Below, one piece after another: positions 16,930 to 25,631 of a stretch of 64,000 nucleotides of DNA. The number at the start of each line of letters is the position of its first letter. Position 1 is the stretch's first letter. This DNA comes from Mesonia mobilis DSM 19841. GTDB taxonomy: Bacteria; Bacteroidota; Bacteroidia; Flavobacteriales; Flavobacteriaceae. The stretch spans positions 183,705 to 247,704 of the forward strand of contig NZ_KE384013.1 in the NCBI RefSeq assembly GCF_000423405.1, given 5' to 3'. The translations under genes and the position numbers were made by a program. The notes beneath the pieces were generated by a model. That model was not told the DNA's origin and ran no database searches. It worked only from the letters and a program-made list of their open reading frames with translations.

Positions 16930-17760
16930 TTAAAGATAGTGATCTCGAATGTTGATCGCAAGTTCAGGATAATCACTAATAATTCCGTCAACACCAAACT
17001 CCATCATTTGCTGAAGATCTTTTGTGGTATTTACCGTCCACGGAATTACTTTTATCTTTTGCTGCTGTAATTTTTTTACTTTTTGTGAAGAAACTAAAGT
17101 GAAATGCGGACTATAAATGGAAGGTGTAAAACTCAGCTTTTTCAGGTTAGCTGTTGCTTCGCCATCTTCTACTAAATAAGCAAGCGTGAAAGAAGGATGT
17201 TGTTGATGAATTTCTTCTAAAATTTGAATGTCGAACGATTGTAAGATCACTCGATTTTCAATTTGATGATCTTTTAAAACCTGAGCCACTAAATGAACAA
17301 ATTCTTCAGGTTCAGGCTGAAAAATACCATAATCTTCTACTTCAGATTTTAGTTCGATATTGTATTTTACCGAAGAGAGTTGGTGCTTTTCGATGAAATT
17401 TTCAACTGCGCTAATCACTTCTGAAAGCAAAGGTTTGTAGGTTTTTATTTTTTGTTGCTGAAGAAATTTAGGATTTATTTTCGAGCCGCCATCAAACTGC
17501 TTAATAACTTCATAATCCATTTGATAAAGGTTGAAGTTTTTTTCTTCATTTTTCAAGATACTTTTTCCGTTGGGTTGAAGCATATAAAGTGAAGCCATAA
17601 AAGGCTCGTGCGAAACCACAACTTGCTTGTCTTTAGAAATAACCACATCCATTTCTAATACGTCGACACCTTTTTGCAAGGCACTTAAAAACGCGGGAAT
17701 ACTATTTTCAGGAAAATGCCCACGATCGCCACGATGACCGTGAATTTCAACTTTTTTCAA
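16930..17760 (-). CDS. Glycerophosphodiester phosphodiesterase
   Basis: A 276-aa GDPD-family enzyme that hydrolyses glycerophosphodiesters to glycerol-3-phosphate and an alcohol. Signature pieces: HGHRGDRGHFPENSIPAF (catalytic His and metal-binding Glu), VLEMDVVISKD and VVSHEP (second catalytic His), YNIELKSE, and the C-terminal VIPWTVNTTKDLQQMMEFGVDGIISDYPE. No signal peptide is seen, so it is likely cytoplasmic like UgpQ, although the neighbours are exported. The gene starts 18 bp below the stop of the upstream exported protein. Confidence 0.93.
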   Translation of the reverse strand: MKKVEIHGHRGDRGHFPENSIPAFLSALQKGVDVLEMDVVISKDKQVVVSHEPFMASLYMLQPNGKSILKNEEKNFNLYQMDYEVIKQFDGGSKINPKFLQQQKIKTYKPLLSEVISAVENFIEKHQLSSVKYNIELKSEVEDYGIFQPEPEEFVHLVAQVLKDHQIENRVILQSFDIQILEEIHQQHPSFTLAYLVEDGEATANLKKLSFTPSIYSPHFTLVSSQKVKKLQQQKIKVIPWTVNTTKDLQQMMEFGVDGIISDYPELAINIRDHYL

Positions 17761-17778
17761 GATTTATAAAATGAAATT

Positions 17779-18327
17779 TTAGTTTCTTAACGTAGAAACC
17801 ATTACTGCGCTCATCACTCCGGCGCCAACACCGGTAGAAATTGCCTCTAAGGTTTCTGTTTTATTTTTTAACCATTTGCCTTTTTGAAAAAGTAACCACA
17901 CTTCAAATAATTCTTTGGCTTCTTCAGATAATTCAAGTTGGTTTACTTCAGTAATTTCTATCGCGTTCGGAAATAACTTTTTTGTTTTGCGAATGGTAAA
18001 TAAAACCTCGCCGCTATTTTTATCGATTACTTTAGCTTTTTTGAGTGACATAAATTTTCCTCTAAAAGCAAATTCATTTCCTTCTAGCTCTAATTTTCTT
18101 CCTCGAAAGCTAATTAATTCTTCGCCGTCTTCAGAAATTTTGTTGTCTTCAATTTCGTAATCTTCGTAGATAAACGAATCGTCTTTATAGTAATATTCAG
18201 CTTTTACTTCTTTTAATTCATCAAAAAACACAACGCCGTTTTTCACCACGGTGTAGTCTTCTTCACTTTGAGCAATGCTAAAAAATCCTGTAAAAAGTAT
18301 TGCAAGTAGAGTAATTTGTTGTTTCAT
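17779..18327 (-). CDS. Exported hypothetical protein, 182 aa
   Basis: Not recognised. It has a clear Sec signal (MKQQITLLAILFTGFFSIAQ) and a charged, strand-rich mature domain with many Glu/Lys/Asp (VVFFDELKEVKAEYYYKDD), ending in a Gly/Ala-rich hydrophobic segment GVGAGVMSAVMVSTL that could insert in a membrane. It is the first gene of the three-gene minus-strand group with the phosphodiesterase. Confidence 0.75.
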   Translation of the reverse strand: MKQQITLLAILFTGFFSIAQSEEDYTVVKNGVVFFDELKEVKAEYYYKDDSFIYEDYEIEDNKISEDGEELISFRGRKLELEGNEFAFRGKFMSLKKAKVIDKNSGEVLFTIRKTKKLFPNAIEITEVNQLELSEEAKELFEVWLLFQKGKWLKNKTETLEAISTGVGAGVMSAVMVSTLRN

Positions 18328-18524
18328 AAACTTTGGATTTTTTAATTACTGTTAAATATATAAAAAATATAGATTTACTCAACTTTAGAAGCTGAAGAAA
18401 TATGAATTTAACATACTCAATAAATGTTCAATTTGAATATGAACTTGAAATACTTCAGCAATAATTCATCTATAAAATATTGATTTAATGCTGAATGAAG
18501 ACTACCGAAAAACCTTGTGATATT

Positions 18525-18565
18525 AAAAAACCATTCAAGTAAAGTTTGCTTGAATGGCTTTTATT
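18525..18565. terminator. Terminator of the LacI-family gene
   Basis: A perfect 9 bp stem CCATTCAAG (18531-18539) and CTTGAATGG (18549-18557) with T-runs on both strands. It lies 20 bp below the LacI-family stop codon. Confidence 0.85.
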
Positions 18566-18584
18566 ATTTTTTATGAATTGAAAA

Positions 18585-19595
18585 TTATTTGGAAGTATCT
18601 TTTTTAACGATTTCTGTTTTAATGATCTCTTGGGTAATTTTCTTTTGATCCTGTTTAAGGTTGCTTATTAAAAGCTCGACGGCTTTTTCTCCTACTTTTT
18701 CAGGATATTGATTAATGTAAGAAACCCTTGGGAATTGTAATTCGTTTTGTTTTTTGTTTACGTAACCAATTAACGAGATCTCATCGATAAACTTTAATTT
18801 ATTTCGAGAAATACTTGCGCTAGCAATCGAGGTCGACTCAATATCGGCTCCTAAAATGGCATCGATATTCGGTTGAGAATCGTCGGTGATTCTCGCTTCA
18901 ATTTTTTTACGAAGTTCGTCTAGATCGTGTTCTTCGATAGTTTCACCGGTAACAGAAGTATTGTTTTCTATAAATCCGGTAAAAGTTCTTCTTCGGGTTT
19001 TACCCACCGAAAGCCAACCGATCGATGAAACAAATAAAATGTTTTTAGCATCGGTGCTTTGAAAATGATCGCAAGCCTTTAAAATACTTTGGTCGTCATC
19101 TACAGAAACAGAGTTAAAATTCAACTCTTTGTGTAATCTGTCGAAAGTGACGATAGGTGTAGTTTCGGCAATATTTTTAAAATGCTCGAATTGTCGTTCG
19201 ACAAAAGTTTCTTCAGAAGGGCAAACAATAATACCTTCTACCATTCCATTTGATAGAATATTGAGGCTTTCTCGTTCTTCTTTTAATTTTTCACCGGTAA
19301 AGAAAGTTATAATTCGGTAACCATTTTTCTTAGCGTGAACTTCAATATTTTTTAATACTTCAGCTAAAAAGGAGTTTTGTATATCGGGTATAATTACTCC
19401 TATATTAAAAGTAGACTGGTTTTTTAAACTTACGGCAATGTGGTTAGGTACGTAACCGTAAAACTTAGCCAGTTCTTTTACTTTCTTTTTGGTTTTTTCA
19501 CTTATCTCGGGGCTATCATTCATTGCTTTAGATACGGTTGATACAGAGACCATTAAGATTTTAGCAATTTCTTTGATTGTGATTTTCTTTTTCAT
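18585..19595 (-). CDS. LacI family transcriptional regulator
   Basis: A repressor-type regulator of about 336 aa. The N-terminal LacI helix-turn-helix and hinge are clear: ITIKEIAKILMVSVSTVSKAMNDSPEISEKTKKKV, then YVPNHIAVSLK. A periplasmic-binding-protein-like sensor follows (FNIGVIIPDIQNSFLAEVLKNIE). The start at 19595 is preferred because an in-frame ATG at 19613 would add only MKHLFA. It is divergent from the FAD protein. Regulators of this kind in Flavobacteriaceae often control sugar genes, but none is adjacent; the laminarin locus 3 kb away has its own regulator. Confidence 0.92.
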   Translation of the reverse strand: MKKKITIKEIAKILMVSVSTVSKAMNDSPEISEKTKKKVKELAKFYGYVPNHIAVSLKNQSTFNIGVIIPDIQNSFLAEVLKNIEVHAKKNGYRIITFFTGEKLKEERESLNILSNGMVEGIIVCPSEETFVERQFEHFKNIAETTPIVTFDRLHKELNFNSVSVDDDQSILKACDHFQSTDAKNILFVSSIGWLSVGKTRRRTFTGFIENNTSVTGETIEEHDLDELRKKIEARITDDSQPNIDAILGADIESTSIASASISRNKLKFIDEISLIGYVNKKQNELQFPRVSYINQYPEKVGEKAVELLISNLKQDQKKITQEIIKTEIVKKDTSK

Positions 19596-19756
19596 AGCAA
19601 ATAAATGTTTCAATAAGAGATAATGAACGTCAAAAATACTAAAAATACACGTTCTTTAAACTTTTTAAAGCAGATCTGCAGAAAAACTAAAGTTTTTATA
19701 AACTTTTGAGCAGCTTTAAGGCATTGGTTAACTTCAGGTTTCTTAAAATTATTTCA

Positions 19757-21271
19757 ATGAAAAATATCACCATTGTTGGCGGTGGCGCTTGTGGTTCTGC
19801 TGTGTTTATCGAACTGGTAATTCAAATTTTAGCAGAAGAACTTCAGGAAAAAGTAAGATTAACTTTAATAGAAAAAGATAAAAAAATAGGCTATGGCTTG
19901 GCCTTTGGTACGCAGCAAAAAAGTCATTTACTCAATACGCAAGCCGATCTCATGGGCATTTTTGGAGAAGAGCCCGAACATTTTGTGACTTGGTTAAAAG
20001 AGAAGCGAAAGAATTTTGAGACTTATAGAACATCATCAGAAGCAGAAGAAACCTATACCAGTCGTTTACTTTATGGCGATTATGTAGCTGAACAATTTTC
20101 AGTTTTTAAAGAAAAAGCAGTACAAGGCGGTATTCAAGTGAATTTTTTAGAGGGTGAAGTCGTTAATGTTGAAAAAAATAAAACTGAAGCTTTTACACTT
20201 AGTTTCGCCAACCAAGAACAGATTACTTCAGATTATGTAGTGTTAGCCTTAGGAACACCAAAACCCAATACGTTTAAAGATTGTGAACAATATAAAGAGT
20301 TTATCAACTTCCCCTGGCCGGTAGAAAATTTAAAGCAAAAAATAAGTCCTGAAGATACGGTCGGCGTTTTAGGAACCAGTTTAAGCGCGATCGACACGGT
20401 TCTTACACTTATCGACCAAAACCATAAAGGGAAAATAAAATTAATCTCTCCTGAAGGTTTATTGCCGCGCGTCCAACCTTTGCAAAACAATGAGATCGAC
20501 AGGAAATTTATTACGCTTTCAAACATTCATCAACTTAAAAGAGATGAAACTAGAAAGCCTAAAGTAAAAGAGCTTTTTAAACTTTTTATGCAAGAAGTAG
20601 AAGCTCTAGAAGGTTTCAGCTTAGATTGGAATGCGTTAAAACGTGACGATCGTAGTGCAGAAGAGTTTTTAGAGATCGATATTTATGCTGCTGAAAATAA
20701 CGGAGATTCACTATTAAATTTAGCCTATGCTTTGCGTCACGATGCTTCAACCATTTGGAGTTGGCTTTCAACAGAACAAAAAAAGCATTTTGGAGATTGG
20801 ATCGGGAAGTATTGGCAAATTAACCGTCACGCAATGCCTCTACATAATGCGTATAAACTGAAAAAGTTGATGGAAAACAATCAACTAGAAGTAATAGGCG
20901 GTTACCAAGAAGCCAATTATATTGAAAATAACGGTTTTGAAATTAAGCTTGAAAAGGCTGAAAGTTTTAAAGTTGATAAATTAGTAAATGCTACAGGAAC
21001 GCCTTCAAGTGTAGAAAGTATGGAGAATGCGTTAATTCAGAATTTATTAAAAAGCCAAACGATTATTCCGCACGAGATTGGAGGTATTTATATTGATGAG
21101 CGAACAATGCGTGTCGTGACTCCTAAACAAGATCTGCCGCTTTACGCTTTAGGCCATATTAATAACGGAATGTTGCTCGATGTAAATTCAGTTTGGTTCA
21201 ACGTAAAAACTTCGATGATCGCCGCAAAAGATATTCTATTTAAAATACAGATGAATGAACGTCTTTCTTGA
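19757..21271 (+). CDS. FAD/NAD(P)-binding oxidoreductase-like protein
   Basis: About 504 aa with an N-terminal Rossmann dinucleotide-binding loop ITIVGGGACGSAVF and the GYGLAFG / LLNTQADLMG pattern of the FAD-NAD(P)-binding (NAD_binding_9, HpsN/YdhS-like) family. A second Gly motif sits in TVGVLGTSLSAIDT (about residue 200), and the protein ends with VTPKQDLPLYALGHINNG. The substrate is unknown. The ATG at 19757 is preferred over 19706, since the glycine motif should be close to the N-terminus. Its stop overlaps the transporter start by 17 bp, so the two are coupled. Confidence 0.85.
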   Translation: MKNITIVGGGACGSAVFIELVIQILAEELQEKVRLTLIEKDKKIGYGLAFGTQQKSHLLNTQADLMGIFGEEPEHFVTWLKEKRKNFETYRTSSEAEETYTSRLLYGDYVAEQFSVFKEKAVQGGIQVNFLEGEVVNVEKNKTEAFTLSFANQEQITSDYVVLALGTPKPNTFKDCEQYKEFINFPWPVENLKQKISPEDTVGVLGTSLSAIDTVLTLIDQNHKGKIKLISPEGLLPRVQPLQNNEIDRKFITLSNIHQLKRDETRKPKVKELFKLFMQEVEALEGFSLDWNALKRDDRSAEEFLEIDIYAAENNGDSLLNLAYALRHDASTIWSWLSTEQKKHFGDWIGKYWQINRHAMPLHNAYKLKKLMENNQLEVIGGYQEANYIENNGFEIKLEKAESFKVDKLVNATGTPSSVESMENALIQNLLKSQTIIPHEIGGIYIDERTMRVVTPKQDLPLYALGHINNGMLLDVNSVWFNVKTSMIAAKDILFKIQMNERLS

Positions 21272-22169
21272 TTTATATAAAACCTTAATTCCTTATTTAT
21301 TATGTATTCCTATTGGATATGTGTTAGCTAGAAAAAATATCATTCCGAAGAATATTGTATCTAAACCATTGCTGTATTTTTTTATGCCGGTTTTGGTGAT
21401 CAATCACGTGTTAGAAGCTTCGGTTGAAAATTTAACCATTTTACCGATTATCTCTTTTGCCCTTTCGGTAGCGATGATTTTGCCCGCTACCATCGTACAT
21501 AAAACTTTTGGTAAAGGCGAAAGTAGAAGTTTATTAAAAAGCGGATTTTCTTTTTTTAATGTAGCCTTTTTTGGGATTCCTGTGGTTAATGCACTTTTTG
21601 GGAAAGAAGCGATCACCACGCTTATTTGTATTTATATTGGTTCTGCGTTGTACGGAAATATAATAGGTTATTTTCAAGTAGCGCGAACTCGCTTCAGTAG
21701 AAAACATTCGATAAAAGAGATTTTTAAAGTTCCTTTTATTTATGTTTTTATACTCGCAGTAATTTTAAAAATATTTGGTTTTGAAACGCCAAGCGCAGTA
21801 GAACCGGTCGTCGATGTTTTTAGCGTGATTGTTTCGGTAGCAGGAATGTTAATTATCGGGATAAATATTGAGCAGGTAGATTTTAAAGCGCTTAAGTGGA
21901 GTTACTATTTAAAACTTTTAGGAGTTCGAGTGATCGCTTCAGTAGTAATTATGGCGGCTTTAATTGGGCTTGAATATGCGTTTGTAAACGGTTTAAATAC
22001 AGAAGAAACTCACGTATTAATTCTTTTAGCTTTATTCCCGATTGCAGCAAATCTTACGGTTTTCGCTTCCTTTTTAAAATCGAATGAAAAGCAATCGGCA
22101 CTACTTGTTTTACTGTCGATGTTGATCTCGTTAATTCTGGTTCCGTTGGCTGCAATGTTTTTTCAATAA
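21255..22169 (+). CDS. AEC family transporter
   Basis: A 304-aa membrane protein with about ten hydrophobic segments in two halves, as in auxin efflux carrier/malonate-type (MleP, MdcF) permeases. Typical are the N-terminal LIPYLLCIPIGYVLARK, FFNVAFFGIPVVNALFG (first discontinuous helix) and LLALFPIAANLTVFA near the C-terminus. Substrates in the family are organic anions. The 17 bp overlap with the FAD protein suggests transport and oxidation of the same small molecule; that link is inferred. Confidence 0.9.
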   Translation: MNVFLDLYKTLIPYLLCIPIGYVLARKNIIPKNIVSKPLLYFFMPVLVINHVLEASVENLTILPIISFALSVAMILPATIVHKTFGKGESRSLLKSGFSFFNVAFFGIPVVNALFGKEAITTLICIYIGSALYGNIIGYFQVARTRFSRKHSIKEIFKVPFIYVFILAVILKIFGFETPSAVEPVVDVFSVIVSVAGMLIIGINIEQVDFKALKWSYYLKLLGVRVIASVVIMAALIGLEYAFVNGLNTEETHVLILLALFPIAANLTVFASFLKSNEKQSALLVLLSMLISLILVPLAAMFFQ

Positions 22170-22173
22170 AAAA

Positions 22174-22205
22174 AGCCGAATTAAAAAAAATCGGCTTCAT
22201 AGATT
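22174..22205 (-). terminator. Terminator of the acidic lipoprotein gene
   Basis: AGCCGA (22174-22179) and TCGGCT (22191-22196) form a stem. On the minus strand the stem is followed by a run of seven T, so it ends the 22220-22537 gene. Confidence 0.7.
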
Positions 22206-22219
22206 GGTTGAAGTAAGGC

Positions 22220-22537
22220 TTAGTGAACGTCGTCGTCTTCGTGCACTTCTTCGTGAATTTCTTCTTCAGCTTCTTCCTCTGCATTTTCAGCAGCGTCTTC
22301 TACATTATCGGCTCCTCTTTCGATGGCATCGCCGGTTTTTTCAGCTCCTTCTTCGATAGCGTCACCGGTTTCTTCAACACCTTCTTCAATAGCGTTTCCT
22401 GTTTCTTCTGCAGCGTTTTCTACATCTTCACCAATAGCTTCAGCAGCTTCTTCGGTTTTTTCTTGAGTAGTTTCTCTACAAGAAGTAGTGGCTAAAAGAA
22501 TTGATAATGCAGAAAATGCAATGAATAATTTTTTCAT
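22220..22537 (-). CDS. Acidic 11-residue-repeat lipoprotein, 105 aa
   Basis: A lipoprotein signal (MKKLFIAFSALSILLATTSC; lipobox ATTSC) is followed by an extremely acidic, Ala/Gly-containing helical region built of 11-residue units of the type EETGDAIEEGA (about residues 45-85) and a His/Asp-rich tail. Eleven-residue periodicity is typical of amphipathic LEA- or apolipoprotein-like helices. A clear relative lies at 37217-37570 and a smaller one at 37604-37828, so a small family flanks the glycan locus. Function unknown; cell-envelope stress protection or cation binding would fit. Confidence 0.8.
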   Translation of the reverse strand: MKKLFIAFSALSILLATTSCRETTQEKTEEAAEAIGEDVENAAEETGNAIEEGVEETGDAIEEGAEKTGDAIERGADNVEDAAENAEEEAEEEIHEEVHEDDDVH

Positions 22538-22602
22538 AATAATTAGCTTTAAAAAATTGTTATGTGTAAAATTAATACATTTAAGGTCAAGTATAAAAGC
22601 CT

Positions 22603-25392
22603 ATGAGATTTCTTTATATATATTTTTTCTTTCTTTTAACATATTCTTCATATTCTCAGGAGTTACCACCGATCTTAAATTTTTCAACAAAAGATTATTT
22701 GGCAGGAAATCAAAACTGGATGATCGCTCAAGATGAAGAAGAAGATATTTATGCTGCAAATAATGCCGGTTTGTTAAGATTTGATGGAGAGCGTTGGCAG
22801 CTCCACCAGTTACCAGAAGGTTCTTTTATACGTTCTATTGCTGTAGCCGACGATAAGATTTTCTCTGGAGCTTATATGGATTTTGGGTATTGGCAAAAAG
22901 ATGAAACCGGAAAGCTAAATTATACTAGTCTTAAAGAATTGGTCGACACGCCGTTTATCGATGGCGAACAGTTTTGGCATATCGAAGCAGTGAATAATTA
23001 TGTGGTATTTCAGAGTTTAAGTCGGTTATATAGTTACAATATAAAAACCAATAAAGTGGTGTTGTTGCCCACAACCAATACGATCACAAATCTTTTTAAG
23101 CTGAATAATAAAATTTATTACCAAGTTGCCGATGAAGGTTTGTATGTTATAGAAAACGGGCAGGATCACGTTTACATTTCTAATGCCGAACTCAACAACC
23201 AAATCGTCGTTGGTTTTTTTGAATATAAAAATAGTCGCTACCTCATTACGCGTACTAATCAAATCTATAGAATTGAAGGTGAAAAGTTAAAAGAGTATCA
23301 TTTTGAAAACTTAGATTTAGCTTCTGATGAATCTATTTTTGTTGCTGAATTAACGACCAATTCAACCTTAGCTTTAGGAACAATTGGTAATGGTTTAAAA
23401 TTATATGATCTTGATGATAAAACCTTAACGCATTTTAGACAACCCAGCATATTAAATAATACGGTTTTGTCTTTATTTACAGATAGCCACGGAAATCTTT
23501 GGAGCGGTTTAGATAACGGGATTAGTTTGGTTAATTTAAATAGTTCGGTTAAAATTTTTAGCGATACGTTTGGCGAAATAGGAACCGTTTATTGCAGTTT
23601 TCGCGATAACAATATTCTTTATTTAGGGACTAATCAGGGTTTGTATGCTAAAACAATTGCGAGTCAAGAAGATTTTAAACTGATCCCGAAAACTAGCGGA
23701 CAAGTTTGGAGCATACAGAAAATTAATAATCATCTTTTGGTAGGGCACGATAAAGGAACTTTTTTAATTGAAAAATTTCAAGCTCAACCTATTTTCGAAC
23801 AAACCGGAACTTGGGAAGTGAAAGCCTACAAAAACGGACTCCTACAAGGTCATTACAACGGGATGTCTTATGCTGAAATTGATAACGGAGAAATTCAGCA
23901 ATTTCAGCGTTTTACTAATTACGATCTCTCTTCACGTAATTTAGTTATCGATAGTTTAGAGAATCAGGTTTGGGTGGGGCACGATCACAAAGGGATTTAT
24001 AAGTTGAATGTTGATGAATCTGCCAAAACGATCGAGGTGGTAGATAATTACAGTTTGCCCACGCAAGAAGGTACCGGTTTGAGCGTATTTAAATTTTATA
24101 ATGAATTATATGTGTCGACTGCAAAATTAATCTACCAATATAATTCTTCTATTAATTCGTTCGAAAAAGCAGAACGGTTCAATTCACTTTTCAAAGGGCA
24201 TCAACGTATTACCGGTGTTTCAAAAGTGATAGATGGTAATACCTGGTGGAGTTTTGGGCAAGAAAATATCTTTCAGATCGCCAAGGATGCTTTACAAGAC
24301 GACTATGTGCTCAACACGATCACGATCCCTAATAGTTTAAGAGGGATTGCAACCAGTTTCGAAAATATTTCAGCAATAGATAATAACAAGTTTCTAATAG
24401 GTTCAAACTTGGGTTATATCACCTTTCAGCTTCCGTTTAGATCTCCGGAAGTTTCCGAGTTAAAAATCAATAATATCGCCATCGCTAATAAAGGAGAAAA
24501 TTATAGTAGCCTAGCGATCAATGCTAATGATATAGAAATACCCTTCAAAGATAATTTTATTCGTTTTTCTTATACCATTCCGCATTACAACTTATTGAGT
24601 GATGTAGAATATAGTACGATGTTAGTAGGTTATGACGATCATTGGTCTAACTGGAATACGACAGGGAAAACCAGTTTTAAAAATTTGCCTTATGGATCTT
24701 ATATTTTTAAAGTGAAAGGTAATCTTAATGGCAAAGAAACCGCTGTTGAAGAATACCGATTCACCATAGCAAAACCTTGGTATGTATCGACACTCGCCAT
24801 AATTATTTACGCAATCATCTTTCTGTTAATTATTTACCTTACCAATCGATTTTATAATAATTACTACAAAAAAGAGCAAAATAAGATCATTGCTGAAAAT
24901 AAGAAGCAATTAGAATTACAAGAGATCACGGCGCAACGAGAAATTGTGACCTTAAAAAATCAACAATTAGAAACTGAAGTTGCTTCTAAAAACCGAGAAT
25001 TGGCTGCTTCAACGATGAATATTATTCGTAAAAATGAATTTCTTTCAGAATTAAAGCAAAAACTGAATAAAGCAAATACAAATGAAGATGTTGAAGAAGT
25101 GATTTCGATCATCAATAAAAATATTGCTGAAAAAGATAACTGGAAATTATTCAAAGAAGCATTCGATAATGCCGATAAAGACTTTTTACAGTCGGTAAAA
25201 GAAAAACACCCCAACTTAACATCTAACGATTTAAAACTATGTGCTTATTTAAGGTTGAATTTAAGTTCAAAAGAAATTGCACCAATGCTCAATATCTCAG
25301 TTAGAAGCGTTGAGATAAAACGATATCGTTTGCGTAAAAAAATGGATTTAGCGCATGAAGAAGGCTTAGTAGAATATATTTTAACTTTCTAA
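22603..25392 (+). CDS. Membrane-spanning regulator: beta-propeller, Y_Y_Y domain, LuxR-type HTH
   Basis: A 929-aa protein with a signal peptide, a large periplasmic part of beta-propeller repeats of the two-component-regulator type (about 25-620, e.g. LWSGLDNGISLVNL), a Y_Y_Y domain (about 650-720), one membrane helix (IIIYAIIFLLIIYL, about 730), a coiled coil and a C-terminal LuxR/GerE-like helix-turn-helix (LRLNLSSKEIAPMLNISVRSVEIKRYRLRKK, about 885-915). No kinase domain is present, so the sensed oligosaccharide would control DNA binding directly through the membrane, as in SusR-like regulators. It is the first gene of the laminarin locus, 239 bp before susC. Confidence 0.92.
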   Translation: MRFLYIYFFFLLTYSSYSQELPPILNFSTKDYLAGNQNWMIAQDEEEDIYAANNAGLLRFDGERWQLHQLPEGSFIRSIAVADDKIFSGAYMDFGYWQKDETGKLNYTSLKELVDTPFIDGEQFWHIEAVNNYVVFQSLSRLYSYNIKTNKVVLLPTTNTITNLFKLNNKIYYQVADEGLYVIENGQDHVYISNAELNNQIVVGFFEYKNSRYLITRTNQIYRIEGEKLKEYHFENLDLASDESIFVAELTTNSTLALGTIGNGLKLYDLDDKTLTHFRQPSILNNTVLSLFTDSHGNLWSGLDNGISLVNLNSSVKIFSDTFGEIGTVYCSFRDNNILYLGTNQGLYAKTIASQEDFKLIPKTSGQVWSIQKINNHLLVGHDKGTFLIEKFQAQPIFEQTGTWEVKAYKNGLLQGHYNGMSYAEIDNGEIQQFQRFTNYDLSSRNLVIDSLENQVWVGHDHKGIYKLNVDESAKTIEVVDNYSLPTQEGTGLSVFKFYNELYVSTAKLIYQYNSSINSFEKAERFNSLFKGHQRITGVSKVIDGNTWWSFGQENIFQIAKDALQDDYVLNTITIPNSLRGIATSFENISAIDNNKFLIGSNLGYITFQLPFRSPEVSELKINNIAIANKGENYSSLAINANDIEIPFKDNFIRFSYTIPHYNLLSDVEYSTMLVGYDDHWSNWNTTGKTSFKNLPYGSYIFKVKGNLNGKETAVEEYRFTIAKPWYVSTLAIIIYAIIFLLIIYLTNRFYNNYYKKEQNKIIAENKKQLELQEITAQREIVTLKNQQLETEVASKNRELAASTMNIIRKNEFLSELKQKLNKANTNEDVEEVISIINKNIAEKDNWKLFKEAFDNADKDFLQSVKEKHPNLTSNDLKLCAYLRLNLSSKEIAPMLNISVRSVEIKRYRLRKKMDLAHEEGLVEYILTF

Positions 25393-25631
25393 GTACTCAA
25401 CAAATTCAAAAAACACCTCAACATTACCACAACATTTATATAAAATGTTTAAAATCAATCCGTTTCTTTTAGACTAAATCGCTTTGCGAAATCCTTACTT
25501 TAAAGGCTTCAAAATTGTTTTATCTTAAAAAATAGGGATGAATTTTTAAGATGTATATTTTTTGTTGAGGTAGATTTTATTTGGAGTTAACACTTTATTA
25601 ATACATTGCTTTCAAATCAAATCATCAACAA

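Noticed and set aside
22223-22495. Plus-strand Phe/Ser-rich ORF, and a similar one at 37256-37549
   Set aside because: Antisense shadows of the acidic repeat lipoproteins; Glu codons read backwards give Phe/Ser.
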